Of a stretch of 64,000 bases of DNA, positions 32,111 to 40,208 are shown one piece after another (the stretch's first letter is position 1; each line of letters opens with the position of its first letter). The DNA comes from Variovorax paradoxus (GTDB lineage Bacteria > Pseudomonadota > Gammaproteobacteria > Burkholderiales > Burkholderiaceae_C), in assembly GCF_029919115.1 (NCBI RefSeq), contig NZ_CP123990.1, positions 3,684,501-3,748,500 of the forward strand. The letters are read 5' to 3'. Position numbers and translations under genes: made by a program. The notes beneath the pieces are model-generated. The model saw only the letters and a list, made by a program, of their open reading frames with translations. It was not told where the DNA came from and did no database searches.

Positions 32111-33049
32111 ATGGTCAGCGCTGTATTTCATTCGCCGATGGACGCATCTCTCCCTCTCCCGCGTGCGGGCGAGGGCCGCAGTGAGGGCGTACCCCGTGCC
32201 GAGGCTGCCCCCCTCCCCACCCCACTCCTCAAAGTGGAGAAGGAGCAAAAGCAACGCACATCCGTCGACCTGCGTGCCTTCTGGATGCGCGTGCTGCCGC
32301 CGCTCGCGGGCTTCGGCTTGCTGGTGCTGATCTGGGAGCTGGTCGCCATGAAGAGCACCACCGGCTTTCCGTCGCCGCTTGCCACCTGGCAGCAGGCGCT
32401 CACGGTGTTCAGCGATCCGTTCTACAGCAAGGGCCCGAACGACCAGGGCGTGGGCTGGAACGTGCTCTCGTCGCTGCAGCGCGTGGCATTGGGCTTCGGG
32501 CTCGCGGCTGCAGTCGGCATTCCGGCTGGCTTTGCCATTGGGCGCTTCGAGTTTCTTTCGCGCATGTTCAATCCGCTGATCAGCCTGCTGCGCCCCGTGT
32601 CGCCGCTGGCCTGGCTGCCGATCGGCCTGCTGGTGTTCAAGGGCGCCAACCCGGCCGCCATCTGGACCATCTTCATCTGCTCGATCTGGCCGATGGTGAT
32701 CAACACCGCCGTGGGCGTGCAGCGCGTGCCGAGCGACTACATGAACGTGGCCAAGGTGCTCAACCTGAGCGAATGGAAGATCTTCACCAAGATCCTCTTC
32801 CCCGCCGTGCTGCCCTACATGCTGACCGGTGTTCGCCTGGCGGTGGGCACCGCCTGGCTGGTGATCGTCGCGGCCGAAATGCTCACCGGCGGCGTCGGTA
32901 TCGGCTTCTGGGTGTGGGACGAGTGGAACAACCTCAACGTCGCCAACATCATCATCGCGATCTTCGTCATCGGCATCGTCGGCCTGGTGCTGGAGTTTGC
33001 GCTCATCAAGCTTGCAACCGCGTTCACGTTCGAAGAGGTGAAGTCATGA
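32111..33049 (+). CDS. nrtB: nitrate ABC transporter, permease
   Basis: An inner membrane permease with five to six helices and the EAA-like loop ALGVQRV-type segment before LNLSEWKIFTKILFPAVLPY. The start at 32111 has a good GAGGAG site and gives 312 residues; 32090 is also possible, and an ATG at 32285 would begin just before the first helix. The N-terminal ~55 residues are low in similarity to permeases because they are encoded by an inserted palindromic repeat. It overlaps or abuts nrtA by a few bases. Confidence 0.9.
   Translation: MVSAVFHSPMDASLPLPRAGEGRSEGVPRAEAAPLPTPLLKVEKEQKQRTSVDLRAFWMRVLPPLAGFGLLVLIWELVAMKSTTGFPSPLATWQQALTVFSDPFYSKGPNDQGVGWNVLSSLQRVALGFGLAAAVGIPAGFAIGRFEFLSRMFNPLISLLRPVSPLAWLPIGLLVFKGANPAAIWTIFICSIWPMVINTAVGVQRVPSDYMNVAKVLNLSEWKIFTKILFPAVLPYMLTGVRLAVGTAWLVIVAAEMLTGGVGIGFWVWDEWNNLNVANIIIAIFVIGIVGLVLEFALIKLATAFTFEEVKS
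32145..32240 (+). repeat. dispersed palindromic (REP-like) repeat inside the nrtB 5' end
   Basis: Starts with CTCTCCCTCTCCCGC and a near-perfect hairpin at 32152-32175 (CCCTC-T-CCCGC, loop GT, GCGGG-C-GAGGG), continues GGCCGCAGTGAGGGCG and ends with a second small hairpin CCACT/AGTGG (32222-32237). It resembles intergenic repeats common in proteobacteria whose translation reads LPLPLAGEGRGEG. Here it reads in frame as LPLPRAGEGRSEG. Confidence 0.7.
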
Positions 33050-33108
33050 GCCGCATGGCCGTTCCGAAGGCGAATACCGCAGCGCTGCTGCGCGGAGGTT
33101 TCCAATGA
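33046..33108 (+). CDS. possible 20-codon minicistron between nrtB and nrtD
   Basis: An ATG overlapping the nrtB stop (ATGA) opens a 20-residue frame, MSRMAVPKANTAALLRGGFQ, whose stop overlaps the ATG of nrtD (ATGA again). It carries the GGAGG ribosome site of nrtD inside it. It may serve only for translational coupling, or be chance; no similarity is recognised. Confidence 0.3.
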   Translation: MSRMAVPKANTAALLRGGFQ

Positions 33109-33914
33109 ATGACGATTCCAAGTACATCGAGATCCACGACGTCGAGCAGCGCTTCAAGACGGCCAAGGGCAGCTTCCTCGCGCTTCGGGGCATCAACCTG
33201 AACGTAGCCAAGGGCGAGTTCATCACGCTCATCGGCCACTCGGGCTGCGGCAAGTCGACGCTGCTGAACCTGATTGCCGGACTGACGACGCCCACGCAAG
33301 GCGTGCTTCTGTGCGCCAACCGCGAAATCAAGGGCCCCGGCCCCGAGCGCGCGGTGGTCTTCCAGAACCACTCGCTGCTGCCTTGGCTCACCTGCTTCGA
33401 GAACGTGTACCTTGCAGTCGAGCGCGTCTTTGCCGCCACCGAGAACAAGGCGCAGTTGCGCGCACGCACCGATGCGGCGCTCGCGATGGTCGGCCTTGCA
33501 CCGGCCGCGCAAAAGCGCCCCGGCGAAATCTCGGGCGGCATGAAGCAGCGCGTGGGCATTGCACGCGCGCTCTCCATGGAACCCAAGGTCCTGCTGATGG
33601 ACGAACCCTTTGGCGCCCTCGATGCGCTCACGCGCGCCAAGCTGCAGGACGAACTGCTCGGCATCGTGCAGAAGACGCAGAGCACCGTCGTCATGGTCAC
33701 GCACGACGTCGACGAAGCGGTGCTGCTGAGCGACCGCATCGTGATGCTCACCAACGGTCCGGCCGCCACCATCGGCGAGGTGCTGAAGGTCGATATCGCA
33801 CGTCCGCGCAACCGCGTCGAACTGGCCGAAGACCCGGCCTATGTGCACGCCCGCAAGGCCGTGATCGATTTTCTCTACACGCGCCAGGCGCACGTGGAGA
33901 AGGTTGCGGCCTGA
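33105..33914 (+). CDS. nrtD: nitrate ABC transporter, ATP-binding protein
   Basis: A 269-residue ATPase energising NrtAB. Walker A GHSGCGKS, signature SGGMKQRVGIARAL, Walker B LLMDEPFGALD and switch VTHDVDEAVLL are all present. The LLPWLTCFENV segment is typical of the nitrate/sulfonate/taurine ATPases. No second, NrtC-type ATPase with a regulatory domain is present here. Convergent with the receiver-ANTAR-PilJ gene. Confidence 0.93.
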   Translation: MNDDSKYIEIHDVEQRFKTAKGSFLALRGINLNVAKGEFITLIGHSGCGKSTLLNLIAGLTTPTQGVLLCANREIKGPGPERAVVFQNHSLLPWLTCFENVYLAVERVFAATENKAQLRARTDAALAMVGLAPAAQKRPGEISGGMKQRVGIARALSMEPKVLLMDEPFGALDALTRAKLQDELLGIVQKTQSTVVMVTHDVDEAVLLSDRIVMLTNGPAATIGEVLKVDIARPRNRVELAEDPAYVHARKAVIDFLYTRQAHVEKVAA

Positions 33915-33939
33915 CACCGCCGGCACGGCACAACCGGAG

Positions 33940-35232
33940 TCAGGACATGATGACTTGCAGGCTGTGTTCGTACCAGGCGGTGAGGCGCTCGAAAGTATCC
34001 ACCAGCGCTTCGCTGGACCGCACCAGCGTGGCGCGGCCCTCGGGGCTCTCGAGTGCCTGCACCCCTCCGACAAGGCGCAGCCATTCGTCTCTCGCGGCCG
34101 CCAGTGCCGCGCGGATATCCGGTGAACTGAGGGGCGCACGCTCCAGCTCCAGGAGCGCCGCCTCGAACTCGTTCATCGTCGGCAACAGGCGCTCGCGCGA
34201 AGCCCCCGCGGCAAGCGCCGAAGCAAGCAATGCGTCCTTGGCCAGGCGCTGCGCGCGCATGCGCTGCCGCCCGCAGATGTTGACGATGCGCAGCGCACGC
34301 CGCGCGCCGGAGGCTTCGAGCGCATCGGTCAGCGCCTCGGCAGCGGCCAGCAGCTCGTCGCCGAGCTTGTCGATGTCGGCCAGTGCCTGCGGCACCGCGC
34401 GCGCCGCCAGTGCGGCGGAAAGCCCGCTCCACGCGGCCTGCACATCGCCCAGCGCGCCCGCGCCCGGAGCGCCAAGCTCGAGGGTGGCCAGATGATCCAG
34501 GTTCTGCTGCACCCGCTCGACCGATTGCGTGCGCAGTACGCGCGCGCGCTGCACGTCGATGCCTGCCAGCATCTGAGCGGCAATCCGCACCAGCCGCTGC
34601 GACAGCATGCGCAATTGCCCGGCGCGGTTGATCGCGTCGGCCCACTGCGCAGCCTCGATCACCGAGCGCGACACCTCGCCCAGCCGCAGGTTGGCATGCA
34701 TGGCCGCGCCGCGCAGCAAGCCGAAGGCCTCGTCCTCGCCGATGCCGCGAGACGACATCAAGAGGCCCTTGGCGCGGTCGACCCATTTGCGTTCGTCCAT
34801 GCGCGTGCGCAGGCCGTCGAGTTCGGTGCGCAGAGCGGCCTCGCGTTCCCGCCGGGCCTGCGCCAGCGCCATCACCGCACGAAGCGACGCGCCGCCGAAA
34901 GCTTCAATCGGCAGCCACGCATGCACACCCAGAGCAACCAGCGCTTCGTGCTGGGCACTGTCCAGCGACGCACTGACGAGGCCCAGAGCGCAAGGAGGCG
35001 CGCCCTTCCATCCGCCGAGCGCATCGAGCAGCGCCTGCAGCTGTTGCGCCGGTGCGGGCAGCCAGGCGATCACCTGTTGCGGTGCAAGCGCACCCACCTT
35101 CTGCACCAGCGTGTGGCAGGTGCCCCGCTCGACGGCAGCGACGCCGGCGCTCGCCAGCGCCTGCTGGAGCGGCTCCGGCAGCGGCTCGGACTCGGCGAAA
35201 TCATTGGGCAGAACGACAAGAAGGGACATCAT
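33940..35232 (-). CDS. receiver-like/ANTAR/PilJ-domain regulator (nitrate-sensor-like)
   Basis: A 430-residue soluble protein with three parts. Residues ~1-125 resemble a degenerate response-regulator receiver (SLLVVLPNDF at the start). The ANTAR domain spans ~146-200 (MDERKWVDRAKGLLMSSRGI). The last ~230 residues are PilJ-like with two copies of a P-box-type motif, AGQLRMLSQRLVRI (~204-217) and GRQRMRAQRLAKD (~325-340). P-box motifs bind nitrate in NarX-type sensors. It is probably a second antiterminator sensing nitrate or nitrite in the cytoplasm; this is inference. Double ATG at 35232/35229. Confidence 0.85.
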   Translation of the reverse strand: MMSLLVVLPNDFAESEPLPEPLQQALASAGVAAVERGTCHTLVQKVGALAPQQVIAWLPAPAQQLQALLDALGGWKGAPPCALGLVSASLDSAQHEALVALGVHAWLPIEAFGGASLRAVMALAQARREREAALRTELDGLRTRMDERKWVDRAKGLLMSSRGIGEDEAFGLLRGAAMHANLRLGEVSRSVIEAAQWADAINRAGQLRMLSQRLVRIAAQMLAGIDVQRARVLRTQSVERVQQNLDHLATLELGAPGAGALGDVQAAWSGLSAALAARAVPQALADIDKLGDELLAAAEALTDALEASGARRALRIVNICGRQRMRAQRLAKDALLASALAAGASRERLLPTMNEFEAALLELERAPLSSPDIRAALAAARDEWLRLVGGVQALESPEGRATLVRSSEALVDTFERLTAWYEHSLQVIMS

Positions 35233-35284
35233 GGAAAAGCGGTTGAAGGCACGGCAAGCATAGGCCACGCGCGCTCGTTTTCGC

Positions 35285-35300
35285 AGGCACGTCTCTTGCA
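35285..35300 (+). promoter_or_regulatory. sigma-54-like promoter of narK
   Basis: AGGCACGTCTCTTGCA matches the -24/-12 consensus at every fixed base but the first T, with GG-N10-GC spacing. Expected transcription start is near 35311, 179 nt before narK. Confidence 0.7.
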
Positions 35301-35311
35301 TCGACACGGGT

Positions 35312-35331
35312 GCGGTGTAACGAAGCACCGC
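35312..35331 (+). promoter_or_regulatory. single ANTAR-type hexaloop hairpin in the narK leader
   Basis: GCGGTGT (35312-35318) and GCACCGC (35325-35331) form a 7-bp stem closed by a U-G pair, with loop AACGAA: A at position 1 and G at position 4. It begins right at the predicted transcript start. No clear second hexaloop hairpin and no U-tract terminator follow before narK, so an antitermination role is unproven. Confidence 0.55.
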
Positions 35332-35489
35332 TTTGGTGAGGCTGCAGGCTCCTGCATCCATCCTGGCTGCGCAATGGCCGGGAAGCACCCCCACGCCGAC
35401 AGCGTCCGCCGCCGGCATTCCGCCCCAACCCCGTCCGTCGACTCGGCCCATCAAAGGCTGCGCCGCGGCATTTCGCACGATTGAACGCC

Positions 35490-36755
35490 ATGTCCAGTTT
35501 CAGGACCTTCTTGCACTCAGGCCACGGCCCGACGCTGTTCGCGGCCTTTCTGTACTTCTCGTTCTCCTGCTGCATCTGGGTGCTCAACGGCGCCATGGCG
35601 CCGTTCATCGGCGAAACCTTCGATCTTTCGCCCGCGCAAAAGGGCCTGATGCTGTCGGTGCCCATCATTGCGGGCGCGCTCATGCGCTTTCCACTGGGCA
35701 TCCTCTCGCAATACATCGGCCGCAAGAACGCCACGCTGGTCGAGATGGGCATGATCGCCGTGGCCATGCTGTTCGGCTTCTTCTTCGTGAAGAGCTTCAA
35801 CGACCTGCTGGCCATGGGCGTGCTGCTGGGCATTGCGGGCGCCAGCTTCGGCGTGGCGCTGTCGCTGGGTTCGGGCTGGTTTCCGCCGCAGCACAAGGGC
35901 CTGGCCATGGGCCTGGTGGGTGCCGGCAACGTGGGCACGGCGGTGTCGGTGCTGGTGGCGCCGCCGCTCGCGCAATGGCTCGGCTGGCAGGCGGTGTATG
36001 CCGTGGCGGCCGCCGCCATCCTGGTGCCGATGGTGGTGATGGTGGTGTTCGCCAAGGAGCCGCCCGACGTCGACAGCCACGCGAGCTTTCGCGAGCACAT
36101 TGCCTGCCTGTTCGAAAAAGACGGCTGGGTGTTCAGCCTGATCTACGGCGTGACCTTCGGCGGCTTCATCGGCCTCATCACCTTTTTGCCCTCTTACTAC
36201 TACGACCAGTTCGGCGTGAGCAAGGTGCAGGCGGGGCAACTCACGATGCTGGCGGCCTTCATGGGCGCCGCGGTGCGCATCGTCGGCGGCTGGATCTCCG
36301 ACCGCTGGGGCGGCGTGAACACGCTCACGGTGGTGCTGCTGGTGGTGGCTGTCGGGCTGGTGCTTGTGGGCATCTCGTCGTCTTCTCTTGCACTCACCAC
36401 GCTGCTCTTGATCTTGTGCTTTGCTGCGCTGGGCGCAGGCAACGGCGCGCTGTTTCAGCTGGTGCCGCTGCGCTGGCCCACCAGCACCGCAGTGGCCGGT
36501 TCGATGATCGGCGAAATCGGCGCACTGGGCGGCGGCCTTGTGCCCAACGCCATGGGCCTGTCGAAGCAATACCTGGGCAGCTACGTGTGGGGCTTTGTTT
36601 TCTTCGGCGTGCTGTCGCTCATCATGCTGGGCGTGATGCGCGTGATGCAGATCCGCTGGACCCGCACCTGGGCCGAAAAAGGTGGCCGTGCCCGCACTGC
36701 GCCGTCACCCGCCCCGGCCAAGTACACCGCTCCACCGAAGGCGGCGCGGCCATGA
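35490..36755 (+). CDS. narK: MFS nitrate/nitrite transporter, NarK family
   Basis: A 421-residue, 12-helix transporter. Nitrate signature-like segments occur: FGVALSLGSGWFPPQHKGLAMG and, in the second half, GGFIGLITFLPSYYYDQFG and AAVRIVGGWISDRWGG. An arginine in helix 2 (ALMRFPLGIL) matches the substrate-binding Arg of NarK proteins. The ATG at 35490 is preferred to the TTG at 35481. The last ~25 residues are a charged Pro/Ala tail. It is convergent with the PP2C-kinase gene. Confidence 0.92.
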   Translation: MSSFRTFLHSGHGPTLFAAFLYFSFSCCIWVLNGAMAPFIGETFDLSPAQKGLMLSVPIIAGALMRFPLGILSQYIGRKNATLVEMGMIAVAMLFGFFFVKSFNDLLAMGVLLGIAGASFGVALSLGSGWFPPQHKGLAMGLVGAGNVGTAVSVLVAPPLAQWLGWQAVYAVAAAAILVPMVVMVVFAKEPPDVDSHASFREHIACLFEKDGWVFSLIYGVTFGGFIGLITFLPSYYYDQFGVSKVQAGQLTMLAAFMGAAVRIVGGWISDRWGGVNTLTVVLLVVAVGLVLVGISSSSLALTTLLLILCFAALGAGNGALFQLVPLRWPTSTAVAGSMIGEIGALGGGLVPNAMGLSKQYLGSYVWGFVFFGVLSLIMLGVMRVMQIRWTRTWAEKGGRARTAPSPAPAKYTAPPKAARP

Positions 36756-36772
36756 CCCTTTTGCGTTCGCCG

Positions 36773-38473
36773 TCAACGTGGCAAGAACAGCAGCCACACC
36801 ACGAGCAGTGCGTTGAACAGCAGCGACACGGCGAGCGCGATCTTGTAGAGCGCGGCCGGGTCGCGGCGGATCAGCGGCGTGGCGGGCGGCGCACCCACCG
36901 GGCGGGACGCGCCCCGCTCCAGGGCGAGCAGCATTTCCTCGGCGGTTTCGAAGCGCTCCTTCGGATCGCGCGCAACAGCCTTGCGCACGAGATGGTCGAG
37001 CCACACGGGTACATCGGGCCGCAGGCGCGAGAGCGCGGCCGGGTCGCGCCGATAGCGCGCCACCTGGTAGGGCTCGATTTCGCCATAAGGCAAGTGCCCG
37101 CCGAGCCACTGATAGAGCGTAACGCCGAGCGCGAACAGGTCGCTGCCGGTGTCGGCATGCGCGCCTTCCCATTGCTCGGGGTTGATGTAGCTCGGCGTGC
37201 CCGCATGCAGTTCGCGCTGGGCCGCGCCTTCGCGGCCCGACAGCGCCACGCCCAGGTCGAGAATGCGCCATCGGCCGTCGTCGCCCAGGTGCAGGTTGCC
37301 CGGCTTGATGTCTCGGTGCACCACGCCGTGGCGGTGCAGCCGGCCCAGGGCCTTGGTCACCTGGATGGCCGCAGCAACCACTTCGGCGACGGCACCGCGG
37401 CTATCGGATTTGCGCATCTGCTCCAGCGTTCGGCCCCCATGCCAATCGAACACGATGTAGAGCGCGCTGGCGTTTTCTGCACGCTCGTGCACGCGCACGA
37501 ACCCGCCGCTCCCCACGCGCTGGCCCAGCCAGGCTTCGTGCGCGAGCATCGCGCGCTCCTGCGGATCGCTGGCGCGCGAGGGATGCAGCGTCTTGAGCGC
37601 CACCAGTTCACGCGTGGCAGCGCTGCGCGCCTGGTAGAGCAGGTGCACGCCGGTATCGGCCACCAAGGCAGTGACCACGTAGCCGTCGAGCACCTCGCCC
37701 ACCTTCAGCAAGGGCGGCGGCGCCAAGCGGCGGCCGTCTCCCAGCTCGTCGTCCAGCTGCCGCGAATCGAGGCCGACGACGCGAATGACCAAGGCGGTCG
37801 CGTTGTCGCGCGTTGCGGCATCGAGCGCCGCGTTCACCAGCGCCTCGCTCGCCTGCTCGGCGCTCCCCTGCAAGGCCAGCGCGGCCAGGCGCTGCGGCTT
37901 GAGCACGCCGTGCACGCCGTCGGACGTGAGCACGAAGCAGTCGCCCACGCGCACATCGCCCTGCGCATAGTCGACGCGCACCTGGTCGTCCAGGCCGATG
38001 GCGCGCGTCAAGCGGCTGCGCATGTCCGGATGCTCGAAGGCATGGTCCTGCGTCAGCGGCATGGCCGGCTCGCCGTCGGCGCGCACGCGCCAGGCGCGCG
38101 TGTCGCCCACATGCGCGAGCGTGTAGCTCTGGCCGTGCAGCACCAGCGCCGTGAGCGTGGTGAGCGCGGTCGCGCTGCCCTGGCGCCGGCGGTTGTGATC
38201 GGCAAGCCAGGCGTTCTGCGCCGCCACCAGGCGGTCGAGCGCGGCGGTCGGCTCCCATGTGGCGGGCGTTGCGAAGTAGTCGGCCAGCAAGCCCATTACG
38301 GTGGTCTGCGCCGCTTCCAGGCCGCGTCCGCCGGTGGACACGCCGTCCGCAATGGCGGCAATGAGCCCGCGCGACTCGTCCCCCGGAGGTGCGTTGACGG
38401 CACCGGCAAAGTCTTCGTTCACTTCGCGCGGTCCGCGCTGGCTGCTGTAGCCGATGTCCACTTCAAAGCTCAT
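36773..38473 (-). CDS. PP2C phosphatase-Ser/Thr kinase fusion with C-terminal membrane helix
   Basis: A 566-residue bifunctional signalling protein. Residues ~1-235 are a PP2C domain (VNEDF, IADGVSTGGRG, HVGDTRAWRV, TSDGVHG and RDNATAL carry the metal aspartates). Residues ~262-530 are a Hanks-type kinase with VALKTLHP (Lys294), HRDIKPGNLHL (386-396), DLG in place of DFG (406-408) and GTPSYINPEQ. A single helix at ~545-563 anchors the tail. Such fusions sit in many nitrate assimilation loci, with unknown targets. Start 38473 has a GGAG site. Confidence 0.92.
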   Translation of the reverse strand: MSFEVDIGYSSQRGPREVNEDFAGAVNAPPGDESRGLIAAIADGVSTGGRGLEAAQTTVMGLLADYFATPATWEPTAALDRLVAAQNAWLADHNRRRQGSATALTTLTALVLHGQSYTLAHVGDTRAWRVRADGEPAMPLTQDHAFEHPDMRSRLTRAIGLDDQVRVDYAQGDVRVGDCFVLTSDGVHGVLKPQRLAALALQGSAEQASEALVNAALDAATRDNATALVIRVVGLDSRQLDDELGDGRRLAPPPLLKVGEVLDGYVVTALVADTGVHLLYQARSAATRELVALKTLHPSRASDPQERAMLAHEAWLGQRVGSGGFVRVHERAENASALYIVFDWHGGRTLEQMRKSDSRGAVAEVVAAAIQVTKALGRLHRHGVVHRDIKPGNLHLGDDGRWRILDLGVALSGREGAAQRELHAGTPSYINPEQWEGAHADTGSDLFALGVTLYQWLGGHLPYGEIEPYQVARYRRDPAALSRLRPDVPVWLDHLVRKAVARDPKERFETAEEMLLALERGASRPVGAPPATPLIRRDPAALYKIALAVSLLFNALLVVWLLFLPR

Positions 38474-38596
38474 GGCGCCATTCTCCATGTGCTTTCCACG
38501 CACTTCGCACGCGCACCGCGTGCTTCCTTTGCTTGATTCGTTGAAAGGCCCCACCCCATGCACAAACTCAAGCTCGTGATGGTCGGCAACGGCATG

Positions 38597-38618
38597 GCCG
38601 GCGTGCGCCGGCGTGCGC
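38597..38618 (+). repeat. 10-bp tandem duplication in nirB
   Basis: CCGGCGTGCG occurs twice in direct succession (38598-38607 and 38608-38617). Removing one copy restores the frame GMAGVRTLEEL expected for NirB. Confidence 0.9.
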
Positions 38619-39111
38619 ACCCTGGAAGAGCTCCTGAAGCTCGCCCCGGACATGTACGACATCACCGTCTTCGGCGCCGAGCCGCACCCCAACTACAACC
38701 GCATCCTGCTGTCGCCCGTGCTGGCCGGCGAGCAGACCGTGGACGAGATCGTGCTCAACAGCTGGGAGTGGTACACGGACAACCACATCACCCTGCATGC
38801 CGGCAAGAAGGTGGTCGAAGTCGACCGCGTCAAGCGCATCGTGCGCGCCGTCGACTCGCAAGGCGCCGTCACCGAGGCCGCCTACGACCGCCTCCTGATG
38901 TGCACCGGCTCCAATCCCTTCATGCTCCCCGTGCCCGGCAAGGACTTGAAGGGCGTGATCGCCTACCGCGACATTGCCGACACCGACTACATGATCGAGA
39001 CCGCCCGCACCCACAAGCACGCGGTCGTCATCGGCGGGGGCCTGTTCACCGCCGGCGGCGACTATTCGGCCACGCCCAAGAAGAAGGCGGTGTGCGGCTG
39101 CACCGACGCGA

Positions 39112-39245
39112 GCCACCAGGAGGTGCGCGAAGCGATCAAGAAGGAACACTACCTCACGCACGACGAGGTCTACCGCAAGCCACCAGGAGGTGCGCGAAGC
39201 GATCAAGAAGGAACACTACCTCACGCACGACGAGGTCTACCGCAA
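39112..39245 (+). repeat. 67-bp exact tandem duplication in nirB (first)
   Basis: Positions 39112-39178 are repeated without change at 39179-39245, each beginning GCCACCAGGAGG and ending GTCTACCGCAA. Because 67 is not a multiple of three, the frame is broken; removing one copy rejoins the HQEVREAIKKEH region to NLGWRTPNGCATC. Confidence 0.95.
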
Positions 39246-39994
39246 CCTGGGCTGGCGCACGCCCAACGGCTGCGCGACCTGCCGCCCGGCCATCAACTAC
39301 TACCTGATCTCCACCTGGCCCAAGGAAGCCAAGGACGATCCGCAGAGCCGCTTCATCAACGAGCGCAGCCACGCCAACATCCAGAAGGACGGCACCTATT
39401 CGGTGATTCCGCGCATGTGGGGCGGCCACACCACCCCGGACGAGCTGCGGCGCATCGCGGATGCGGCGGACAAGTACAAGATTCCGACGGTCAAGGTCAC
39501 GGGCGGCCAGCGCATCGACCTCCTGGGGGTGAAGAAGGAAGACCTGGAGGGGGTGTGGAAGGACATCGGCATGCCGTCGGGCTTTGCCTATGCCAAGAGC
39601 CTGCGCACGGTGAAGACCTGCGTGGGCAGCGAGTGGTGCCGCTTCGGCACGCAGGATTCGACCCAGATGGGCAAGGACCTGGAGCGGGCGCTGTGGGCGA
39701 TGTATTCGCCGCACAAGGTCAAGCTGGCGGTCTCGGGCTGCCCGCGCAACTGCGCCGAGGCGGGGATCAAGGACGTGGGGGTGATCGGGGTGGATTCGGG
39801 CTGGGAGCTGTATGTGGGCGGCAACGGCGGCATCAAGACGGAGGTGGCGCAGTTCCTGGTGAAGGTGAAGACGGCCGCCGAGGTGATGGAGTACTCGGGC
39901 GCCTTCCTGCAGCTGTACCGCGAGGAAGGCTGGTACCTGGAGCGCACGGTGCACTACATCGGTCGCGTGGGGCTGGACTATGTGAAGAAGAAGA

Positions 39995-40128
39995 TCCTGG
40001 AAGACGAGGCCGGCCGCAAGGCGCTGTGGGAGCGGCTGCAGTTCGCGCTGGACGGGGAGCCTCCTGGAAGACGAGGCCGGCCGCAAGGCGCTGTGGGAGC
40101 GGCTGCAGTTCGCGCTGGACGGGGAGCC
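39995..40128 (+). repeat. 67-bp exact tandem duplication in nirB (second)
   Basis: Positions 39995-40061 are repeated without change at 40062-40128, each beginning TCCTGGAAGACGAGG and ending GACGGGGAGCC. Removing one copy joins ALDGEP to DPWFESSQASVD and the natural stop at 40193-40195. Confidence 0.95.
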
Positions 40129-40208
40129 CGATCCCTGGTTCGAGTCCAGCCAGGCTTCTGTGGATGTGCGGCAGTTCACGCCGCTCACGGTGTAGGCGGG
40201 GAAGCTAC

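Larger units (their letters stand above)
38558..40195 (+). pseudogene. nirB: assimilatory nitrite reductase large subunit, disrupted as sequenced
   Basis: NirB reduces nitrite to ammonium with NADH using FAD, Fe-S and siroheme. The N-terminus MHKLKLVMVGNGMAG is intact, then a 10-bp duplication (38598-38617) shifts the frame. The FAD domain runs to VVIGGGL near 39045, where it jumps straight to FTAGGDYSATPKKKAVCGCTD; some 300-350 codons of a normal NirB are missing. A 67-bp duplication (39112-39245) shifts the frame again. The siroheme/4Fe-4S region is well kept (CVGSEWC and CPRNC). A second 67-bp duplication (39995-40128) shifts the end, after which the tail closes at 40195. Confidence 0.88.

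Noticed and set aside
39112..39245. Reading the nirB duplication as a genuine duplicated protein segment
   Set aside because: 67 bp is not a multiple of three, so the second copy is out of frame and no duplicated domain results.
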